A stretch of 64,000 nt of DNA from Jannaschia seohaensis (lineage in GTDB: Bacteria; Pseudomonadota; Alphaproteobacteria; Rhodobacterales; Rhodobacteraceae): the NCBI RefSeq assembly GCF_900116765.1, contig NZ_UETC01000003.1, positions 248,001 to 312,000 of the forward strand, given 5' to 3'. Under the pieces are notes generated by a model. That model was not told the origin of the DNA, did not search any database, and saw only the letters and a program-made list of their open reading frames with translations. Made by a program: the position numbers and the translations under genes. Shown here in pieces: positions 1 to 10,050 of this stretch (position 1 is the first letter of the stretch; each line of letters opens with the position of its first letter).

Positions 1-927
1 CGAGAGATTTTCCAGTTTCTTGAGGTCGAGCCGCGCCGGGGCGCGTCCGATCCCGTCGAGGTCGAACCATTCCCGCGCCTGCGCATCGGTGAAGAACTCG
101 TCATCCCCGTGGCTCCAGCCGAGCCGGGTCAGGTAGTTGCGCAGCGCGGGCGCGGGGAAGCCCATTGCCGCATATTCCTCGACCCCCAGCGCGCCGTGGC
201 GCTTCGACAGCTTCTTGCCGTCCGGGCCGTGGATCAGCGGGATATGCGCCCAGACCGGTTCGGCCCAGCCCATCGCGCGGTAGATCTGCGCCTGACGGGC
301 CGCGTTCACCAGATGGTCGTCGCCCCGGATCACATGGGTCACCCCCATGTCGTGATCGTCGACCACCACCGCGAGCATGTAGGTCGGCGTCCCGTCCGAG
401 CGCAGCAGCACCATGTCGTCGAGTTGATCGTTGCGGGTCACGACGCGGCCCTGCACGCGATCCTCGATGACGGTCTCTCCCTCCCGCGGCGCGCGCAGGC
501 GGATGGCGAAGGGCGCGTCGGGATGCTCCGCCTCGGACACGTCGCGCCAGGGGCTTTGGAACAGGGTCGAGCGGTTCTCGGCCCGGGCCGCCTCTCGAAA
601 GGCTTCGATCTCCGCCTGGGTGGAGAAGCAGCGATAGGCGTGGCCGTTCGCCAACATCTCTTGCGCCACCTCCGCGTGACGGGCGGCATGGGCGGCCTGG
701 CTTGTGGCCTCGCCGTCCCAATCGAGCCCCAGCCAGGTCAGCCCGTCAAAAATGGCCTGGGTTGCCGCCTCGGTCGAGCGGGCGCGGTCGGTATCCTCAA
801 TGCGCAGCAGGAACCGGCCGCCACGGCCGCGGGCATAGAGCCAGTTGAACAGCGCCGTCCGCGCCCCTCCGATATGCAGAAAGCCCGTCGGCGAGGGGGC
901 GAAGCGGGTGACGACGGGGTCGGCCAT
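1..927 (-). CDS. gltX: Glutamyl-tRNA synthetase, N-terminal part (runs off the window start)
   Basis: Charges tRNA-Glu with glutamate in the cytoplasm. The 309 codons present hold the class I synthetase Rossmann fold: the HIGH-type motif [10 protein letters not shown] lies about 10 residues from the start and the KMSKS-type motif KKLSKRHGA near residue 240. Between them is the glutamate-binding and connective region ([23 protein letters not shown]). The ATG at 927 fits the usual start just before the ATP-site strand ([15 protein letters not shown]). The C-terminal anticodon-binding domain lies outside the window. Alphaproteobacteria often carry two gltX paralogues; which one this is cannot be decided from half a gene. 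It is divergent from comEC, and a CtrA-like box lies between the two starts. Confidence 0.96.
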   Translation of the reverse strand, partial: MADPVVTRFAPSPTGFLHIGGARTALFNWLYARGRGGRFLLRIEDTDRARSTEAATQAIFDGLTWLGLDWDGEATSQAAHAARHAEVAQEMLANGHAYRCFSTQAEIEAFREAARAENRSTLFQSPWRDVSEAEHPDAPFAIRLRAPREGETVIEDRVQGRVVTRNDQLDDMVLLRSDGTPTYMLAVVVDDHDMGVTHVIRGDDHLVNAARQAQIYRAMGWAEPVWAHIPLIHGPDGKKLSKRHGALGVEEYAAMGFPAPALRNYLTRLGWSHGDDEFFTDAQAREWFDLDGIGRAPARLDLKKLENLS

Positions 928-979
928 GAATGTCTCCAAGGGGGCGAGTCGCAGGTGGGGTGGCGGATCTGGCTTGGAA

Positions 980-994
980 TTAACCGTTTGGTAA
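980..994 (+). promoter_or_regulatory. CtrA-type box (TTAA-N7-GTAA) between gltX and comEC
   Basis: Reads TTAACCGTTTGGTAACC from 980 to 996, one mismatch from the TTAA-N7-TTAA CtrA consensus. It ends 57 nt before the comEC ATG and begins 52 nt before the gltX ATG, so position alone does not assign it. comEC is the more likely target because CtrA controls competence genes in Rhodobacter capsulatus. The box shares 13 fixed positions with the one upstream of the MCP gene at 24396-24412. Confidence 0.55.
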
Positions 995-1051
995 CCAAGT
1001 CCGGACCAGTGTTTCGCGCGGTTCTATGGGCCGTTGCCGCGGAGGACAAGG

Positions 1052-3121
1052 ATGGAGGACCGGGCCGCAGTTCCGGGCTCTAGGGCCGCCCCGCTGGATC
1101 GCTTGGCCGTCGCCGTTCAGGCGCTGCGCGGACGCCGCCTGCCATGGGTCGCGGTCGCCTGGGGCACTGGGGTCGGGCTCTATTTCGCGCTCCCGGTCGA
1201 GCCGACGGGGTCGCAGGTTGCGGGCGCGTCCGTGGCCGCTCTCGCGCTTCTGACGCTGGCTTGGCTTGGGCGCTTCGGCGCGGGCTTCCTGGCCGGGCTC
1301 CTGGCGGTGGCCCTGCTCGGCGGGCTGGCCGCGACGGCGCGCACGGCGATGGTGGCCGGCCCCGTGCTGGACTTCCGCTACTACGGCGCGGTCGAGGGGC
1401 GGATCGTGCAGGTGGACCGGTCGTCCTCGGGCGCGACGCGGATCACCTTGGACCGGGTCCGGCTGGATCGGGTCGCCCCCGAGGACATTCCACGCCGCGT
1501 CCGCGTTTCGCTCCATGGCGGCGGCATCGCGCCCGAACCGGGGCTGCGGGTGATGACGACCGCGCATCTTTCGGCGCCGAACGGGCCGGTCGAGCCGGGC
1601 GGGTTCGACTTCCAGCGCCATGCCTGGTTTCTCCAACTGGGCGCCATCGGCTATGGCCGCATCCCGCTGCTGGAGGCGGCGCCGGCCGAGACCGGCCCGG
1701 CAATCCTGCTCCAACAGGCCCGGCGGGAGATCGCGGCCGGCTTGCGCGAGCGGATGCCCGGCGTCCGCGGAGATGTCGCGGCCGCGCTGACCACTGGCGA
1801 CCGCTCGGGTCTGCCCGAGGATGCGGTCGAAGACCTGCGCCGGGCGAACCTCGCGCATCTTCTCGCGATCTCTGGACTGCATGTCGGGCTCGTCGTGGGC
1901 TTCGTTTTCTGGGCCGTGCGCGGCGGGCTCGCGCTTTGGCCCCGAGTGGCGTTGCGCTACCCGATCCGTGCCTGGGCGGCGGCGGTGGCGATCCCGGTGG
2001 CGGCGGCGTATCTTCTCCTGTCGGGAGCGACGGTCGCGACGCAGCGCGCCTTCGTAATGGCGCTCGTGATGCTGATCGCGATTCTGGCGGGGCGGCGGGC
2101 CGTCTCACTCCGGTCGGTGGCGATCGCGGCGCTGATCGTGCTGGCCTGGCGGCCCGAGTCGCTCACCGGGCCGGGGTTCCAGATGTCTTTCGCGGCGACG
2201 GCGGCCCTGGTCCTGGCGTTCCGGGCCCTGGCGGATCGGCGCGACGCCATGGGCGGCTGGCTGCGCGGCTGGCGGGGCGCGATCCTGTCGCTCTTCGTCT
2301 CCTCGCTGGTGGCCGGGCTGGCGACCGCGCCCATCGCCGCGATTCATTTCAACCGCGTGGCGCAGTTCGGGCTGTTGGCGAACCTGCTGGCCGTGCCGCT
2401 GATGGGAACGCTGGTGATGCCGCTGCTCTTCGTCGGCCTGCTGCTCTGGCCGCTGGGTTTGGAAGCGGGGCCGCTCTGGCTGGCGGGGCAGGGCATTGCG
2501 TATATTCTGCGCGTTGCCGAGTGGGTCGGGGACCTGCCGGGCTCAGTCAGCCACGTTGCGGCCCCGGATCCCTGGGTCTTGCCCGTTCTCGGTCTGGGGA
2601 TGAGCCTATTCGCTTGCGCGCAGCGATGGGGGCGCGCGGTCGCGATCCTTCCCATTGTGGGGGCCTGCGTCGGGTGGAGCCTCAGCACCCGGCCTGACCT
2701 GTTGATCTCCGGCGATGGGCGTCTGGTCGGGATGATGACGGAGACCGGACGCAGATTGAGCCGCGAGACGGGGGCCGCTTTCGTCGCGGAGGCCTGGCTC
2801 GAGAATGACGGAGATGGGGCGCAACAGGCCGTCGCCGCCGCCCGCGAGACGCCTTTGGCTGGCCTTCCGACGATTGCCGCCTTGCGCGGCAAGACCGGGC
2901 TGGACGACGCGCTGGTCCGTTGTGCCGCAGGGGGCATCTGGGTGGTGACCCCCGTCCGCGTCGCGTCTGAGGCGACCGGCTGCGAGATCTTCGACGAAGC
3001 GCGTCTGCGGGAGACGGGGTCGATTGCGTTCTCCGTCGCCACCGGCCGGATCGAGACCTCGGCGGAGCGCCAGGGCCTCCGGCCATGGACCGGCGCCTGG
3101 CGACGCATTCTGGCCCAGTGA
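1052..3121 (+). CDS. comEC: ComEC/Rec2-family DNA uptake channel protein
   Basis: Polytopic inner-membrane protein that passes single-stranded DNA into the cytoplasm during transformation. The 689 residues hold an N-terminal DUF4131-type membrane region, the competence domain with the hallmark LLAISGLHVGLV motif near residue 275, about ten hydrophobic segments, and a soluble C-terminal tail. I see no HxHxDH metallo-beta-lactamase motif in the tail, so the nuclease-like domain of longer ComEC proteins seems to be absent. The ATG at 1052 is preferred because GGAGGA sits 6 nt upstream; a TTG at 1034 in the same frame is the alternative. The upstream CtrA-type box suggests control with motility and gene-transfer functions. 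It converges on lexA across about 200 nt without a clear feature. Confidence 0.93.
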   Translation: MEDRAAVPGSRAAPLDRLAVAVQALRGRRLPWVAVAWGTGVGLYFALPVEPTGSQVAGASVAALALLTLAWLGRFGAGFLAGLLAVALLGGLAATARTAMVAGPVLDFRYYGAVEGRIVQVDRSSSGATRITLDRVRLDRVAPEDIPRRVRVSLHGGGIAPEPGLRVMTTAHLSAPNGPVEPGGFDFQRHAWFLQLGAIGYGRIPLLEAAPAETGPAILLQQARREIAAGLRERMPGVRGDVAAALTTGDRSGLPEDAVEDLRRANLAHLLAISGLHVGLVVGFVFWAVRGGLALWPRVALRYPIRAWAAAVAIPVAAAYLLLSGATVATQRAFVMALVMLIAILAGRRAVSLRSVAIAALIVLAWRPESLTGPGFQMSFAATAALVLAFRALADRRDAMGGWLRGWRGAILSLFVSSLVAGLATAPIAAIHFNRVAQFGLLANLLAVPLMGTLVMPLLFVGLLLWPLGLEAGPLWLAGQGIAYILRVAEWVGDLPGSVSHVAAPDPWVLPVLGLGMSLFACAQRWGRAVAILPIVGACVGWSLSTRPDLLISGDGRLVGMMTETGRRLSRETGAAFVAEAWLENDGDGAQQAVAAARETPLAGLPTIAALRGKTGLDDALVRCAAGGIWVVTPVRVASEATGCEIFDEARLRETGSIAFSVATGRIETSAERQGLRPWTGAWRRILAQ

Positions 3122-3321
3122 AGATGGCCGACGGGATAACCGGGCGGACGGCTTGATCCTCTGATCGCCCCCAAGTCGTCACGGCGGCCTTATGTGCCAT
3201 CCGGACAATGGCGAGATCGAGCCTCTCAGGTTAGCCTGGTAATCCGGCGACTTGCCCCACCTGGATCTCCGGATCCTGACCCGACCCCGCTTTCGCCGCG
3301 CCTCCAAGGGCCAGGCTTCGA

Positions 3322-4014
3322 TTAGTAGCTGCGGATCAGACCCACGAGACGGCCCTGAACGCGCACGCGATCTTCCGGGAGCATCCGGGTCTCGTAGGCG
3401 GCGTTGGCCGCCTCCAGCGCGATCATGCCCTTGGCCCGGCGATACCGCTTGAGCGTCGCCTCTTGCCCGTCGACCAGCGCCACGACGATGTCGCCGTTAT
3501 CCGCGGAGCGCTGCTCCCGGATGACAACCACGTCGCCGTCATTGATGCCGGCCTCGATCATCGAGTCGCCCCGCACTTCCAGCGCATAGTGATCTCCGCC
3601 GCGGTCGAGCATGTGGCCCGGGACGGCGATATGGCCGGCACTGTCGTTGATGGCTTCGATGGGCACACCGGCGGCGATGCGGCCGACAAGCGGCACGTCC
3701 TGCGCTTCGACCAGAACCCGCCGGGCCTGAGGCGGGGCCTCGGCATCCGGCAGATCCCCGTCTATGACCCGGGGGGTGAAGCCGGTGGATTTCGCAAGAT
3801 CTTCGGGCAAGCGCGTGATCTCGATGGCTCGGGCGCGGTGGGCGAGGCGGCGGATGAAGCCTCGTTCCTCCAACGCGGTGATGAGGCGGTGAATCCCGGA
3901 TTTGGAGCGCAAATCCAGCGCATCCTTCATCTCATCGAAAGACGGCGGCACGCCGTCCCGCTGCACACGCTTATGGATGAAGGCTAGCAGGTCGCGTTGC
4001 TTGCGCGTCAGCAT
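3322..4014 (-). CDS. lexA: LexA SOS repressor
   Basis: Repressor of the DNA-damage response that self-cleaves on RecA filaments. The 230 residues have an N-terminal winged-helix domain starting [13 protein letters not shown] with GVPPSFDEM and the recognition helix region [16 protein letters not shown], and a C-terminal S24 peptidase domain. The cleavage Ala-Gly lies in GRIAAGVP, the catalytic Ser in GDSMIEAG and the Lys in ATLKRYR. The start at 4014 fits the family; the longer frame to 4083 would add 23 atypical residues and would read through the SOS box. It follows moeA in the same direction after a 65-nt gap that holds its own operator, so it is probably transcribed both from the trp-moa string and from its own damage-inducible promoter. 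Confidence 0.97.
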   Translation of the reverse strand: MLTRKQRDLLAFIHKRVQRDGVPPSFDEMKDALDLRSKSGIHRLITALEERGFIRRLAHRARAIEITRLPEDLAKSTGFTPRVIDGDLPDAEAPPQARRVLVEAQDVPLVGRIAAGVPIEAINDSAGHIAVPGHMLDRGGDHYALEVRGDSMIEAGINDGDVVVIREQRSADNGDIVVALVDGQEATLKRYRRAKGMIALEAANAAYETRMLPEDRVRVQGRLVGLIRSY

Positions 4015-4054
4015 CTCCGGGATCCCCCGTATTCTCTCGATGTGGTCCGGTTTC

Positions 4055-4069
4055 GTTCTACGGGCGTTC
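4055..4069. promoter_or_regulatory. LexA operator (SOS box) of lexA
   Basis: Perfect GTTC-TACGGGC-GTTC, the alphaproteobacterial GTTC-N7-GTTC LexA site. It starts 40 nt upstream of the lexA ATG at 4014 and lies in the gap after the moeA stop, which is what autoregulation of lexA needs. Confidence 0.92.
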
Positions 4070-4079
4070 CGGTTTCGTG

Positions 4080-5273
4080 TCAACTCTGACGTGTCTCATC
4101 CGACAGGTTGACCGTTGGTACGAGAGCGCCTGTGACGGCTGCGGGCGCGTGCGGGGGGCGAATGACGAGGGTATCGGCCCGGGCCAGCACCGACAGAAGA
4201 GAGCTGTCCTGGCGGTCCGCCACCCGGACGGAGCCGTCGGGCAGGCGCTCCGCGCGCATGTAATGCTGCCGCGGGCCGTTCGCCGGGACGTCGTTTGCCA
4301 GCGGCCGCTCGACGGGCGGGCCTTCTTGCGGCAGGCCGAGCATCCGATGCAGCATAGGGAGGATGAAGATCCGCGCGCAAACCATTGCGGAGACGGGATT
4401 ACCGGGCAGCCCGACCACGGCCATTTCCCCGAGGCGTCCGGCCATCAGTGGCTTGCCCGGGCGCATGGCCACCCGGTGGAAGACCGGGTCCATGCCGGCC
4501 TTCGCCAGAGCCCCCGCGACTAGGTCGTGATCGCCGACCGAGGCGCCGCCGACCGTCAGCAGCAGATCGACGCCCTGGGCCAGATCGATCGCCTGGGCCA
4601 AGCTTTCCTCGGTGTCGCGGGCGATGGGCAGAAGGCGCGCCTCGGCGCCGTGCGCCTCGACCATCGCGGCCAGGCCATAGCCGTTGGACGCCGTGATCTC
4701 TCCTGGATCGAGCGCCGCGCCGGGCGGCCGCAGCTCGTCGCCGGTCATCAGGATCGCAATGACGGGACGACGGATCACCGGCAGCCGCGCATGGCCCATC
4801 GCCGCAAGGAGCGCGATGCCGCGCGCGCCCAAGGGGGAGTCCGACGCGAACTCGGTGCCAGCTGCGAAGTCGCCGCCTGCGGGACGGATGTGGGTGGACG
4901 GGCCGGGATCCTGGGTGACTGTCGCTCGGTCGCCCTCGCGGGTCATGTCTTCCTGGATGACAACGCGATCCGCGCCTTTGGGCAGGGGGGCGCCCGTGAA
5001 GATGCGCACGGCCTGGCCCGGGGCCACGCTGCCCTCATAGGGGTGACCGGCGGCCGCCTCTCCGACGATCTCGAAGGCGGTGCCGGGCGCGGGGGGCGGG
5101 CCCGACACGGCATAGCCGTCCATGGCGGAGGCGGCGAAGGGCGGTTGGGTCTGACGAGCCTCGACGGGTCCGGCGAGCAGGCGCGATGCCGCCTCCCGCA
5201 GGGGCACCTCTTCCGCGTCGAGGCGCTGCACCATCGAGAGCAGATGCGCGCGGGCCTCGGCGACGGAGATCAC
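4080..5273 (-). CDS. moeA: Molybdopterin molybdotransferase MoeA
   Basis: Inserts molybdate into adenylated molybdopterin in the last step of Mo-cofactor synthesis. The 397 residues match the family length. An N-terminal MoeA region (SAMDGYAV near residue 50) is followed by the MoCF-binding domain with [14 protein letters not shown] and [10 protein letters not shown], and a C-terminal MoeA domain IV. The ATG overlaps the moaC stop by 4 nt, so translation is probably coupled. The pairing with moaC in a trp string is typical of Rhodobacteraceae; the remaining moa and moe genes are not in this window. lexA lies immediately downstream. Confidence 0.96.
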   Translation of the reverse strand: MISVAEARAHLLSMVQRLDAEEVPLREAASRLLAGPVEARQTQPPFAASAMDGYAVSGPPPAPGTAFEIVGEAAAGHPYEGSVAPGQAVRIFTGAPLPKGADRVVIQEDMTREGDRATVTQDPGPSTHIRPAGGDFAAGTEFASDSPLGARGIALLAAMGHARLPVIRRPVIAILMTGDELRPPGAALDPGEITASNGYGLAAMVEAHGAEARLLPIARDTEESLAQAIDLAQGVDLLLTVGGASVGDHDLVAGALAKAGMDPVFHRVAMRPGKPLMAGRLGEMAVVGLPGNPVSAMVCARIFILPMLHRMLGLPQEGPPVERPLANDVPANGPRQHYMRAERLPDGSVRVADRQDSSLLSVLARADTLVIRPPHAPAAVTGALVPTVNLSDETRQS

Positions 5274-5749
5274 GGGGCGTCGGCCTGCCAGTCGCCGGAT
5301 TTGCCGCCCGTCTTGGAGCGGAGCCGGACGGGCCCGATGACCATGTCCTTCTGCGCGGCCTTGAGCATGTCGTAGACGGTCAGGCAGGCGAGGGAGACAG
5401 CCGTCAGCGCCTCCATCTCGACCCCCGTGCGGCCAGTCGTGCCGACCGTCGCGGTCAGGCGCAGGCCGGGCAGGTCCTCATCCGGGACGATATCCAGCGA
5501 AACCTTGGAGAGCGGCAGCGGATGACAAAGCGGGATCAGCTCCGCCGTGCGCTTGGCGGCCATGATCCCGGCCAACCGCGCGACCCCCGCGACGTCGCCT
5601 TTCTTGGCGCTGCCAGAGGTGACCAGCGCCAGGGTCTCGGGCGCCATCGTCACCGCGCCTTCGGCTACGGCGACGCGGTCGGTCACGGCCTTGGCAGAGA
5701 CATCGACCATATGGGCGGCGCCCTTGGCGTCGAAATGGGTGAGGGTCAT
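5270..5749 (-). CDS. moaC: Cyclic pyranopterin monophosphate synthase MoaC
   Basis: Converts the MoaA product 3',8-cH2GTP to cPMP in molybdenum cofactor synthesis. The 159 residues are full length and carry the family motifs MVDVSAK near the start, [10 protein letters not shown] near residue 75 and [16 protein letters not shown] near residue 110, including the conserved His and Glu of the active site. It overlaps trpC upstream and moeA downstream by 4 nt each (ATGA), inside one leftward operon. Nothing looks unusual in the protein. Confidence 0.97.
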   Translation of the reverse strand: MTLTHFDAKGAAHMVDVSAKAVTDRVAVAEGAVTMAPETLALVTSGSAKKGDVAGVARLAGIMAAKRTAELIPLCHPLPLSKVSLDIVPDEDLPGLRLTATVGTTGRTGVEMEALTAVSLACLTVYDMLKAAQKDMVIGPVRLRSKTGGKSGDWQADAP

Positions 5750-6558
5750 CGAAGGCCGCGGAGCGGGTCCGCCAACAGGGTCCGGGTGGCGGCGGCGACG
5801 TCTTCCTGACGCATCAGGCTCTCCCCGATCAGGAAGGAGCGCGCGCCATACCGCGCCATGTCGGCGAGATCCTCGGGGGTCGAGAGACCGGACTCGCAGA
5901 CCAGCAAACGGTCCGGCGGCGCCCGCCGCGAGAGGTCGCGCGTTACTTGAAGATCGGTGACGAAGGTATTGAGGTCGCGATTGTTTATCCCCAGAAGGTG
6001 GGATTTTAGAGCTTCCGCGCGGGCGAGTTCCTCGGCGTTATGGACCTCGACCAGCACGTCCATGCCCCACTCGATGGCGGTGGCCTCCAACTCTGCCGCC
6101 TGCGCGTCGGAGACGCTGGCCATGATGATCAGGATGCAATCCGCGCCCAGGCTCCGGCTTTCGACCACCTGCCAGGGATCGTAGAGGAAGTCCTTGCGCA
6201 GCGCCGGAAGGTCGACGGCGGCGCGGGCTTCGGTGAGATAGCTATCGTCGCCCTGGAAGGACGGCCCGTCGGTCAGAACCGAGAGGCAGGTGGCGCCCCC
6301 GGCGGCATAGGCGCGGGCGAGGGCCGGAGGATCGAAATCGGGCCGGATCAAACCCTTGGACGGGCTGGCCTTCTTGATCTCGGCGATGAGGCCGTAGCCC
6401 TCGATGCTGGCCTGCCGGAGCGCCTCGGCGAAAGGCCGGACGGGACCGGCCGCGCGGGCGGCCGCCTCGATCTCCGCCAGGGGATGCGCGGCCTTGCGGG
6501 CGGCCACGTCCTCCAGCTTGTAGGCCTTGATCTTCTCGAGGATCGTCGGCGCGTTCAT
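5746..6558 (-). CDS. trpC: Indole-3-glycerol phosphate synthase
   Basis: Closes the indole ring of CdRP in tryptophan synthesis. The 270-residue TIM barrel carries [10 protein letters not shown] near residue 60 (catalytic Lys and phosphate contacts), the catalytic Lys of [23 protein letters not shown] and the final phosphate-binding segment [12 protein letters not shown]. It is a stand-alone enzyme, not fused to trpF. The start overlaps the trpD stop by 4 nt and the end overlaps moaC by 4 nt. Confidence 0.97.
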   Translation of the reverse strand: MNAPTILEKIKAYKLEDVAARKAAHPLAEIEAAARAAGPVRPFAEALRQASIEGYGLIAEIKKASPSKGLIRPDFDPPALARAYAAGGATCLSVLTDGPSFQGDDSYLTEARAAVDLPALRKDFLYDPWQVVESRSLGADCILIIMASVSDAQAAELEATAIEWGMDVLVEVHNAEELARAEALKSHLLGINNRDLNTFVTDLQVTRDLSRRAPPDRLLVCESGLSTPEDLADMARYGARSFLIGESLMRQEDVAAATRTLLADPLRGLR

Positions 6559-7574
6559 GCGGCTCCCTCCTGGGTGATGCGGGCCAGGGCCTCGACCTTG
6601 CCCAATGCCGCGCCCGTGTCGATGGAGGAGGCGGCCATCGCGGCCCCCTCGGGCAGGTCGGATGCGACCCCGGCCACGACCAGGGCGGCGGCGGCGTTCA
6701 GAAGGACCGCGTCGCGATAGGGCCCGGGCTTGCCGTCGAGCAAGGCGCGGAAGGCGCGGCCGTTCTCGGCCGGGTCTCCCCCCAGGATCGCCTCGAAGGG
6801 GTGGGTGGGCAGACCGGCATCGTCCGGGGTGATCTCGCGCTCGGTGATCTCCCCGTCGGCGAGGGCCGCGACAGCGGTCGGCCCGGCGATCGAGACTTCG
6901 TCCGTGCCGTCGCTGCCATGGACCAGCCAGGCGGAGGTGCTGCCCAGATCGCGCAGAACTTCCGCCATGGGGCGGATCAGGCTGCGCGCATAGGCGCCGG
7001 TCAATTGCCGCTTGACCCCGGCGGGGTTGGTCAATGGGCCCAGGATGTTGAACACCGTGCGGGTGCCCAGCTCGGCCCGGACCGGCATGACATGGCGGGT
7101 GGCCGGGTGGTGCATGGGCGCCATCATGAAGCAGATGCCGGCCTCGGCCAGGGCACGGGTCGCGACGGCGGCGCCGACATTCACCTCGATCCCCATCTGG
7201 GTGAGCACATCCGCGGCGCCCGACTTGGAAGAGAGGTTGCGGTTGCCATGCTTGGCCACCGGCACGCCGGCCCCCGCCACGACGAAGGCGGTCGCCGTCG
7301 AGATGTTCAGCGTCCCCTTGCCGTCGCCTCCGGTTCCGACGATGTCCATCGCCCCCTCGGGCGCCTCGACCCGGTTGCAGCGCGCCCGCATGGCGGAGGC
7401 CGCGGCGGCGATCTCCTCGACGGTCTCGCCGCGGGTGCGCAGGGCCATCAGAAAGCCCGCGATCTGCGCCGGGGTCGCGTCGCCGTCGAAGAAAGCGGCG
7501 AAGGCGGATTCGGCCTCTTCCCGGCTGAGGGCGCGGTCGGGCGCGGCGTTGATGAGCGCTTTCAGGTCGGTCAT
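6555..7574 (-). CDS. trpD: Anthranilate phosphoribosyltransferase
   Basis: Transfers phosphoribose from PRPP to anthranilate. The 339 residues have the helical N-terminal domain and then the glycine-rich PRPP site ([17 protein letters not shown]) near residue 80, [17 protein letters not shown] and the anthranilate-binding Arg segment [16 protein letters not shown]. It is not fused to trpG. Four-nt overlaps with trpG and trpC place it in the middle of the tryptophan string. Confidence 0.97.
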   Translation of the reverse strand: MTDLKALINAAPDRALSREEAESAFAAFFDGDATPAQIAGFLMALRTRGETVEEIAAAASAMRARCNRVEAPEGAMDIVGTGGDGKGTLNISTATAFVVAGAGVPVAKHGNRNLSSKSGAADVLTQMGIEVNVGAAVATRALAEAGICFMMAPMHHPATRHVMPVRAELGTRTVFNILGPLTNPAGVKRQLTGAYARSLIRPMAEVLRDLGSTSAWLVHGSDGTDEVSIAGPTAVAALADGEITEREITPDDAGLPTHPFEAILGGDPAENGRAFRALLDGKPGPYRDAVLLNAAAALVVAGVASDLPEGAAMAASSIDTGAALGKVEALARITQEGAA

Positions 7575-8152
7575 GCGGGCACAGGCATCATGTCGAGGAA
7601 GTTCTTCAGAAGCGCGTGCCCATGTTCCGAGGCGATGCTCTCGGGGTGAAACTGCACGCCGTGGATGGGGAGATCGCGATGTCGCAGCCCCATGATCGTG
7701 CCGTCGGCCAACTGCGCGTTGGCGATCAGCACCTCGGGCAGCGTCTCGCGCTCGACGATCAGGGAATGGTAGCGCGTCGCATCGAAGGCGGCGGGCAGGC
7801 CGGCGAAGACGCCGGTGCCGTCATTCTCCATCCGCCCCAGCTTTCCGTGCACGATCTCGTTCGCGCGCACCACGCGGCCCCCGAAGGCCTGGCCGATGGC
7901 CTGATGGCCCAGGCAGACGCCCAGCAGCGGGGTGCGCGTCTCGGCGCAGGCTTCGACCATCGCCAGACAGATCCCGGCCTGATCGGGGTCGCAGGGGCCG
8001 GGGCTGAGCAGCACGCCCGCGGGGCGCAAGGCCATCGCCTCCTGCACGTTCATCGCGTCATTGCGCACGACGCGCACATCGGCGCCCTGTTCCGCTACGT
8101 AATGGACCAGGTTCCAGGTAAAGCTATCGTAATTGTCGATGAGCAGCAGCAA
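7571..8152 (-). CDS. trpG: Anthranilate synthase component II (glutamine amidotransferase)
   Basis: Supplies ammonia from glutamine to TrpE; in many bacteria this subunit also serves para-aminobenzoate synthesis. The class I amidotransferase triad is visible: Cys in [10 protein letters not shown], and His and Glu in VQFHPESI. I choose a TTG start at 8152 because the family begins at [13 protein letters not shown] and a GAGGGAGAG Shine-Dalgarno lies about 8 nt upstream. The longer frame to 8212 adds 20 atypical residues. It is the first gene of trpGDC-moaC-moeA. trpE is not upstream, where a divergent gene begins at 8297, so the two synthase subunits are encoded at separate loci. I see no leader peptide or attenuator. 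Confidence 0.94.
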   Translation of the reverse strand: MLLLIDNYDSFTWNLVHYVAEQGADVRVVRNDAMNVQEAMALRPAGVLLSPGPCDPDQAGICLAMVEACAETRTPLLGVCLGHQAIGQAFGGRVVRANEIVHGKLGRMENDGTGVFAGLPAAFDATRYHSLIVERETLPEVLIANAQLADGTIMGLRHRDLPIHGVQFHPESIASEHGHALLKNFLDMMPVPA

Positions 8153-8296
8153 GCCGGACTCTCCCTCAGGGCGCCGAATGGGGTGCCAGAGGCGGCGCGC
8201 GGGGCTATACATGCCCGTGGCGCGGGGGCAGGGTCAAGCAGGCTTCACGGCGGTTGAATGGGGCCAGGCCGGGTTTTTCAAAGAAGGGGCAGCGAC

Positions 8297-10030
8297 ATGT
8301 TGAGCGGGCTGATCAAAGGGGCGACGACGGCGGCGGGCCTTGCGGCGATCGTGCTGTCGGCCGTTTCTCTCCTGGCGCCGACCGCGCGGCAGGTGCCGCC
8401 TGTCGCGGACGCCCCGCGCAATGTGGCGCCCGCCCCTCCGGAAATGGCCGCCGCCGAGCCCAGCGCGCCCGCCCGTCCCGAGGCCCTGCCGGAGCGCAGC
8501 TTGCCAGCGGAACAGAGCACGGCCGCGCTACCCGCTCCACAACTGGAGACGCCGGTTGCGCCTCTGGTCGAACCGGAGGCGCCGGAGACCGCCGCCCTGG
8601 AGACGCCCGCGCCCGAGGCGGATCCTGTGCCGGAGGCTCAGACGGCCGAAACGCCCGCCGCCGCACAGGCGCGTCCCGAAAAGACGGTCGCGTTGGCCAT
8701 CCCCGCGGGCAGCCAGTTCAACCGCCCCCGCGAAGACTTCCAGCCCGTCGCGCCGGAGGCGGAGGAGGCCGCGCGCGGCTTCGTTGCGGCGCCGACCTCG
8801 CGCCCGTCCGAGAGCGCGCCGTTCCTGGCCCCGGCCCCGGACACGTCGAGCGGCGGCGCGCCTGATGCGAGCCTCGTGGTGACGGGCGTCGCCATGCCCG
8901 AGGCCGGGCAGGCGCCGGCGCTGCCATCCGCCGTCGATGACAACGTGCCCCGGACCGTGCTGGACGCCCCGCTGCTGGGCGCCCGCCCGGAGCCTGCGGC
9001 AGGCGTTTCGACCGAAAGCGCGCAACCCGCCGAGCCCGAGCCCATCGAAGCCGCGACCGAGCCACAAGCCGCCGAGCCGGCCCCGCTCACCGACGCCGCG
9101 ATCGAACCGGAATCGGCCGCGCCGGTGGTGCAGGAGCAGCTCGCGACCCAGGCGCTGGCGCCCGCGGCATCGGGTCTGGCGCCCAGGCTGACGATGCCGC
9201 CGATCCCCACGACGTCGGAGCGGCCGGCCAGCGCCGACGCGCCCGAGCGCATCACGCCCCGTCGCATCGTCCTGGACAGCGTCCGTCCCGAGACCGCGCA
9301 GCGGACGGCGGCGGCCCCAGCCGACAAGACCCCCGCCAGCAAGGCCCGCGCGCTGACAGCCCATGCCGCCGCCTTCGAGAACCCCGAGGCCAAGCCGCTC
9401 TTTTCCATCGTGTTGATCGACGATCCCGAAGGTGGGCTGTCACGGCAGAGCCTCATCGCGCTGGACATGCCGCTGACCTTCGCAGTCGATCCCGCCCGGG
9501 CCGACGCGGCGGAGGTCGCCGCCGCGTATCGCGCGGCGGGCCATGAGGTTCTGCTTCTGGCAGAAGCTCTGCCCGCCGACGCCACGAGGGACGAGATCGC
9601 GGCGGCGCTGCGGCGCGCGCATGACGCCGTTCCGGTCGCGGTCGGCGTGCTGGACGGGCGCGCCGGAGACTTCGCCCGCAGCGGGCGCGCCCTCGCCGCG
9701 TTGGCGGGGCCGCTCGCGGAGGCGGGCATGGGGTTCGTCGGCTTCGACGAGGGTTTGGGCGCCGGGCTGGCGGCTGCGGAGGCCGCTGGCGTCCCGACGG
9801 TGCCCGTCTACCGGGTCGTGGACGAGAATGGCGAACGGGCCACGGTGATCACGCGCTATTTGGACCGGGCGACCTTCGAGGCCGAGGAGACCGGCAGCAC
9901 CATCGTGGTGGGACGCACCCAGCCCGCGATGATGACGGCGCTGCTGTCCTGGGCGAATGGCCGGCGTGCGGACACGGTGGCGATCGCCCCCATCAGCCAT
10001 ATCCTGCGCGCGGGCGAAGAAGGGGCCTGA
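8297..10030 (+). CDS. Divergent polysaccharide deacetylase family protein with long Pro/Ala/Glu-rich linker
   Basis: Three parts are visible in 577 residues. There is one N-terminal hydrophobic anchor (LAAIVLSAVSLLAP, about residues 13-26), a disordered linker of some 330 residues rich in Ala, Pro and Glu, and a C-terminal domain from about residue 365 (FSIVLIDD) to the end that resembles the divergent NodB-like domain of the YibQ/DUF610 group. That family is periplasmic and its substrate is not established; the metal-binding Asp-His-His of true deacetylases is not obvious here. The ATG at 8297 has AAGGGG upstream and is preferred over 8258. It is divergent from trpG. The linker would suit a protein spanning periplasm or peptidoglycan, but that is inference. 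Confidence 0.8.
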   Translation: MLSGLIKGATTAAGLAAIVLSAVSLLAPTARQVPPVADAPRNVAPAPPEMAAAEPSAPARPEALPERSLPAEQSTAALPAPQLETPVAPLVEPEAPETAALETPAPEADPVPEAQTAETPAAAQARPEKTVALAIPAGSQFNRPREDFQPVAPEAEEAARGFVAAPTSRPSESAPFLAPAPDTSSGGAPDASLVVTGVAMPEAGQAPALPSAVDDNVPRTVLDAPLLGARPEPAAGVSTESAQPAEPEPIEAATEPQAAEPAPLTDAAIEPESAAPVVQEQLATQALAPAASGLAPRLTMPPIPTTSERPASADAPERITPRRIVLDSVRPETAQRTAAAPADKTPASKARALTAHAAAFENPEAKPLFSIVLIDDPEGGLSRQSLIALDMPLTFAVDPARADAAEVAAAYRAAGHEVLLLAEALPADATRDEIAAALRRAHDAVPVAVGVLDGRAGDFARSGRALAALAGPLAEAGMGFVGFDEGLGAGLAAAEAAGVPTVPVYRVVDENGERATVITRYLDRATFEAEETGSTIVVGRTQPAMMTALLSWANGRRADTVAIAPISHILRAGEEGA

Positions 10031-10050
10031 GCCCCAGGCTCCGTTGCGCC

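Noticed and set aside
4015-4083. Longer LexA start adding 23 residues
   Set aside because: It would read through the SOS box, and the family starts at [13 protein letters not shown].
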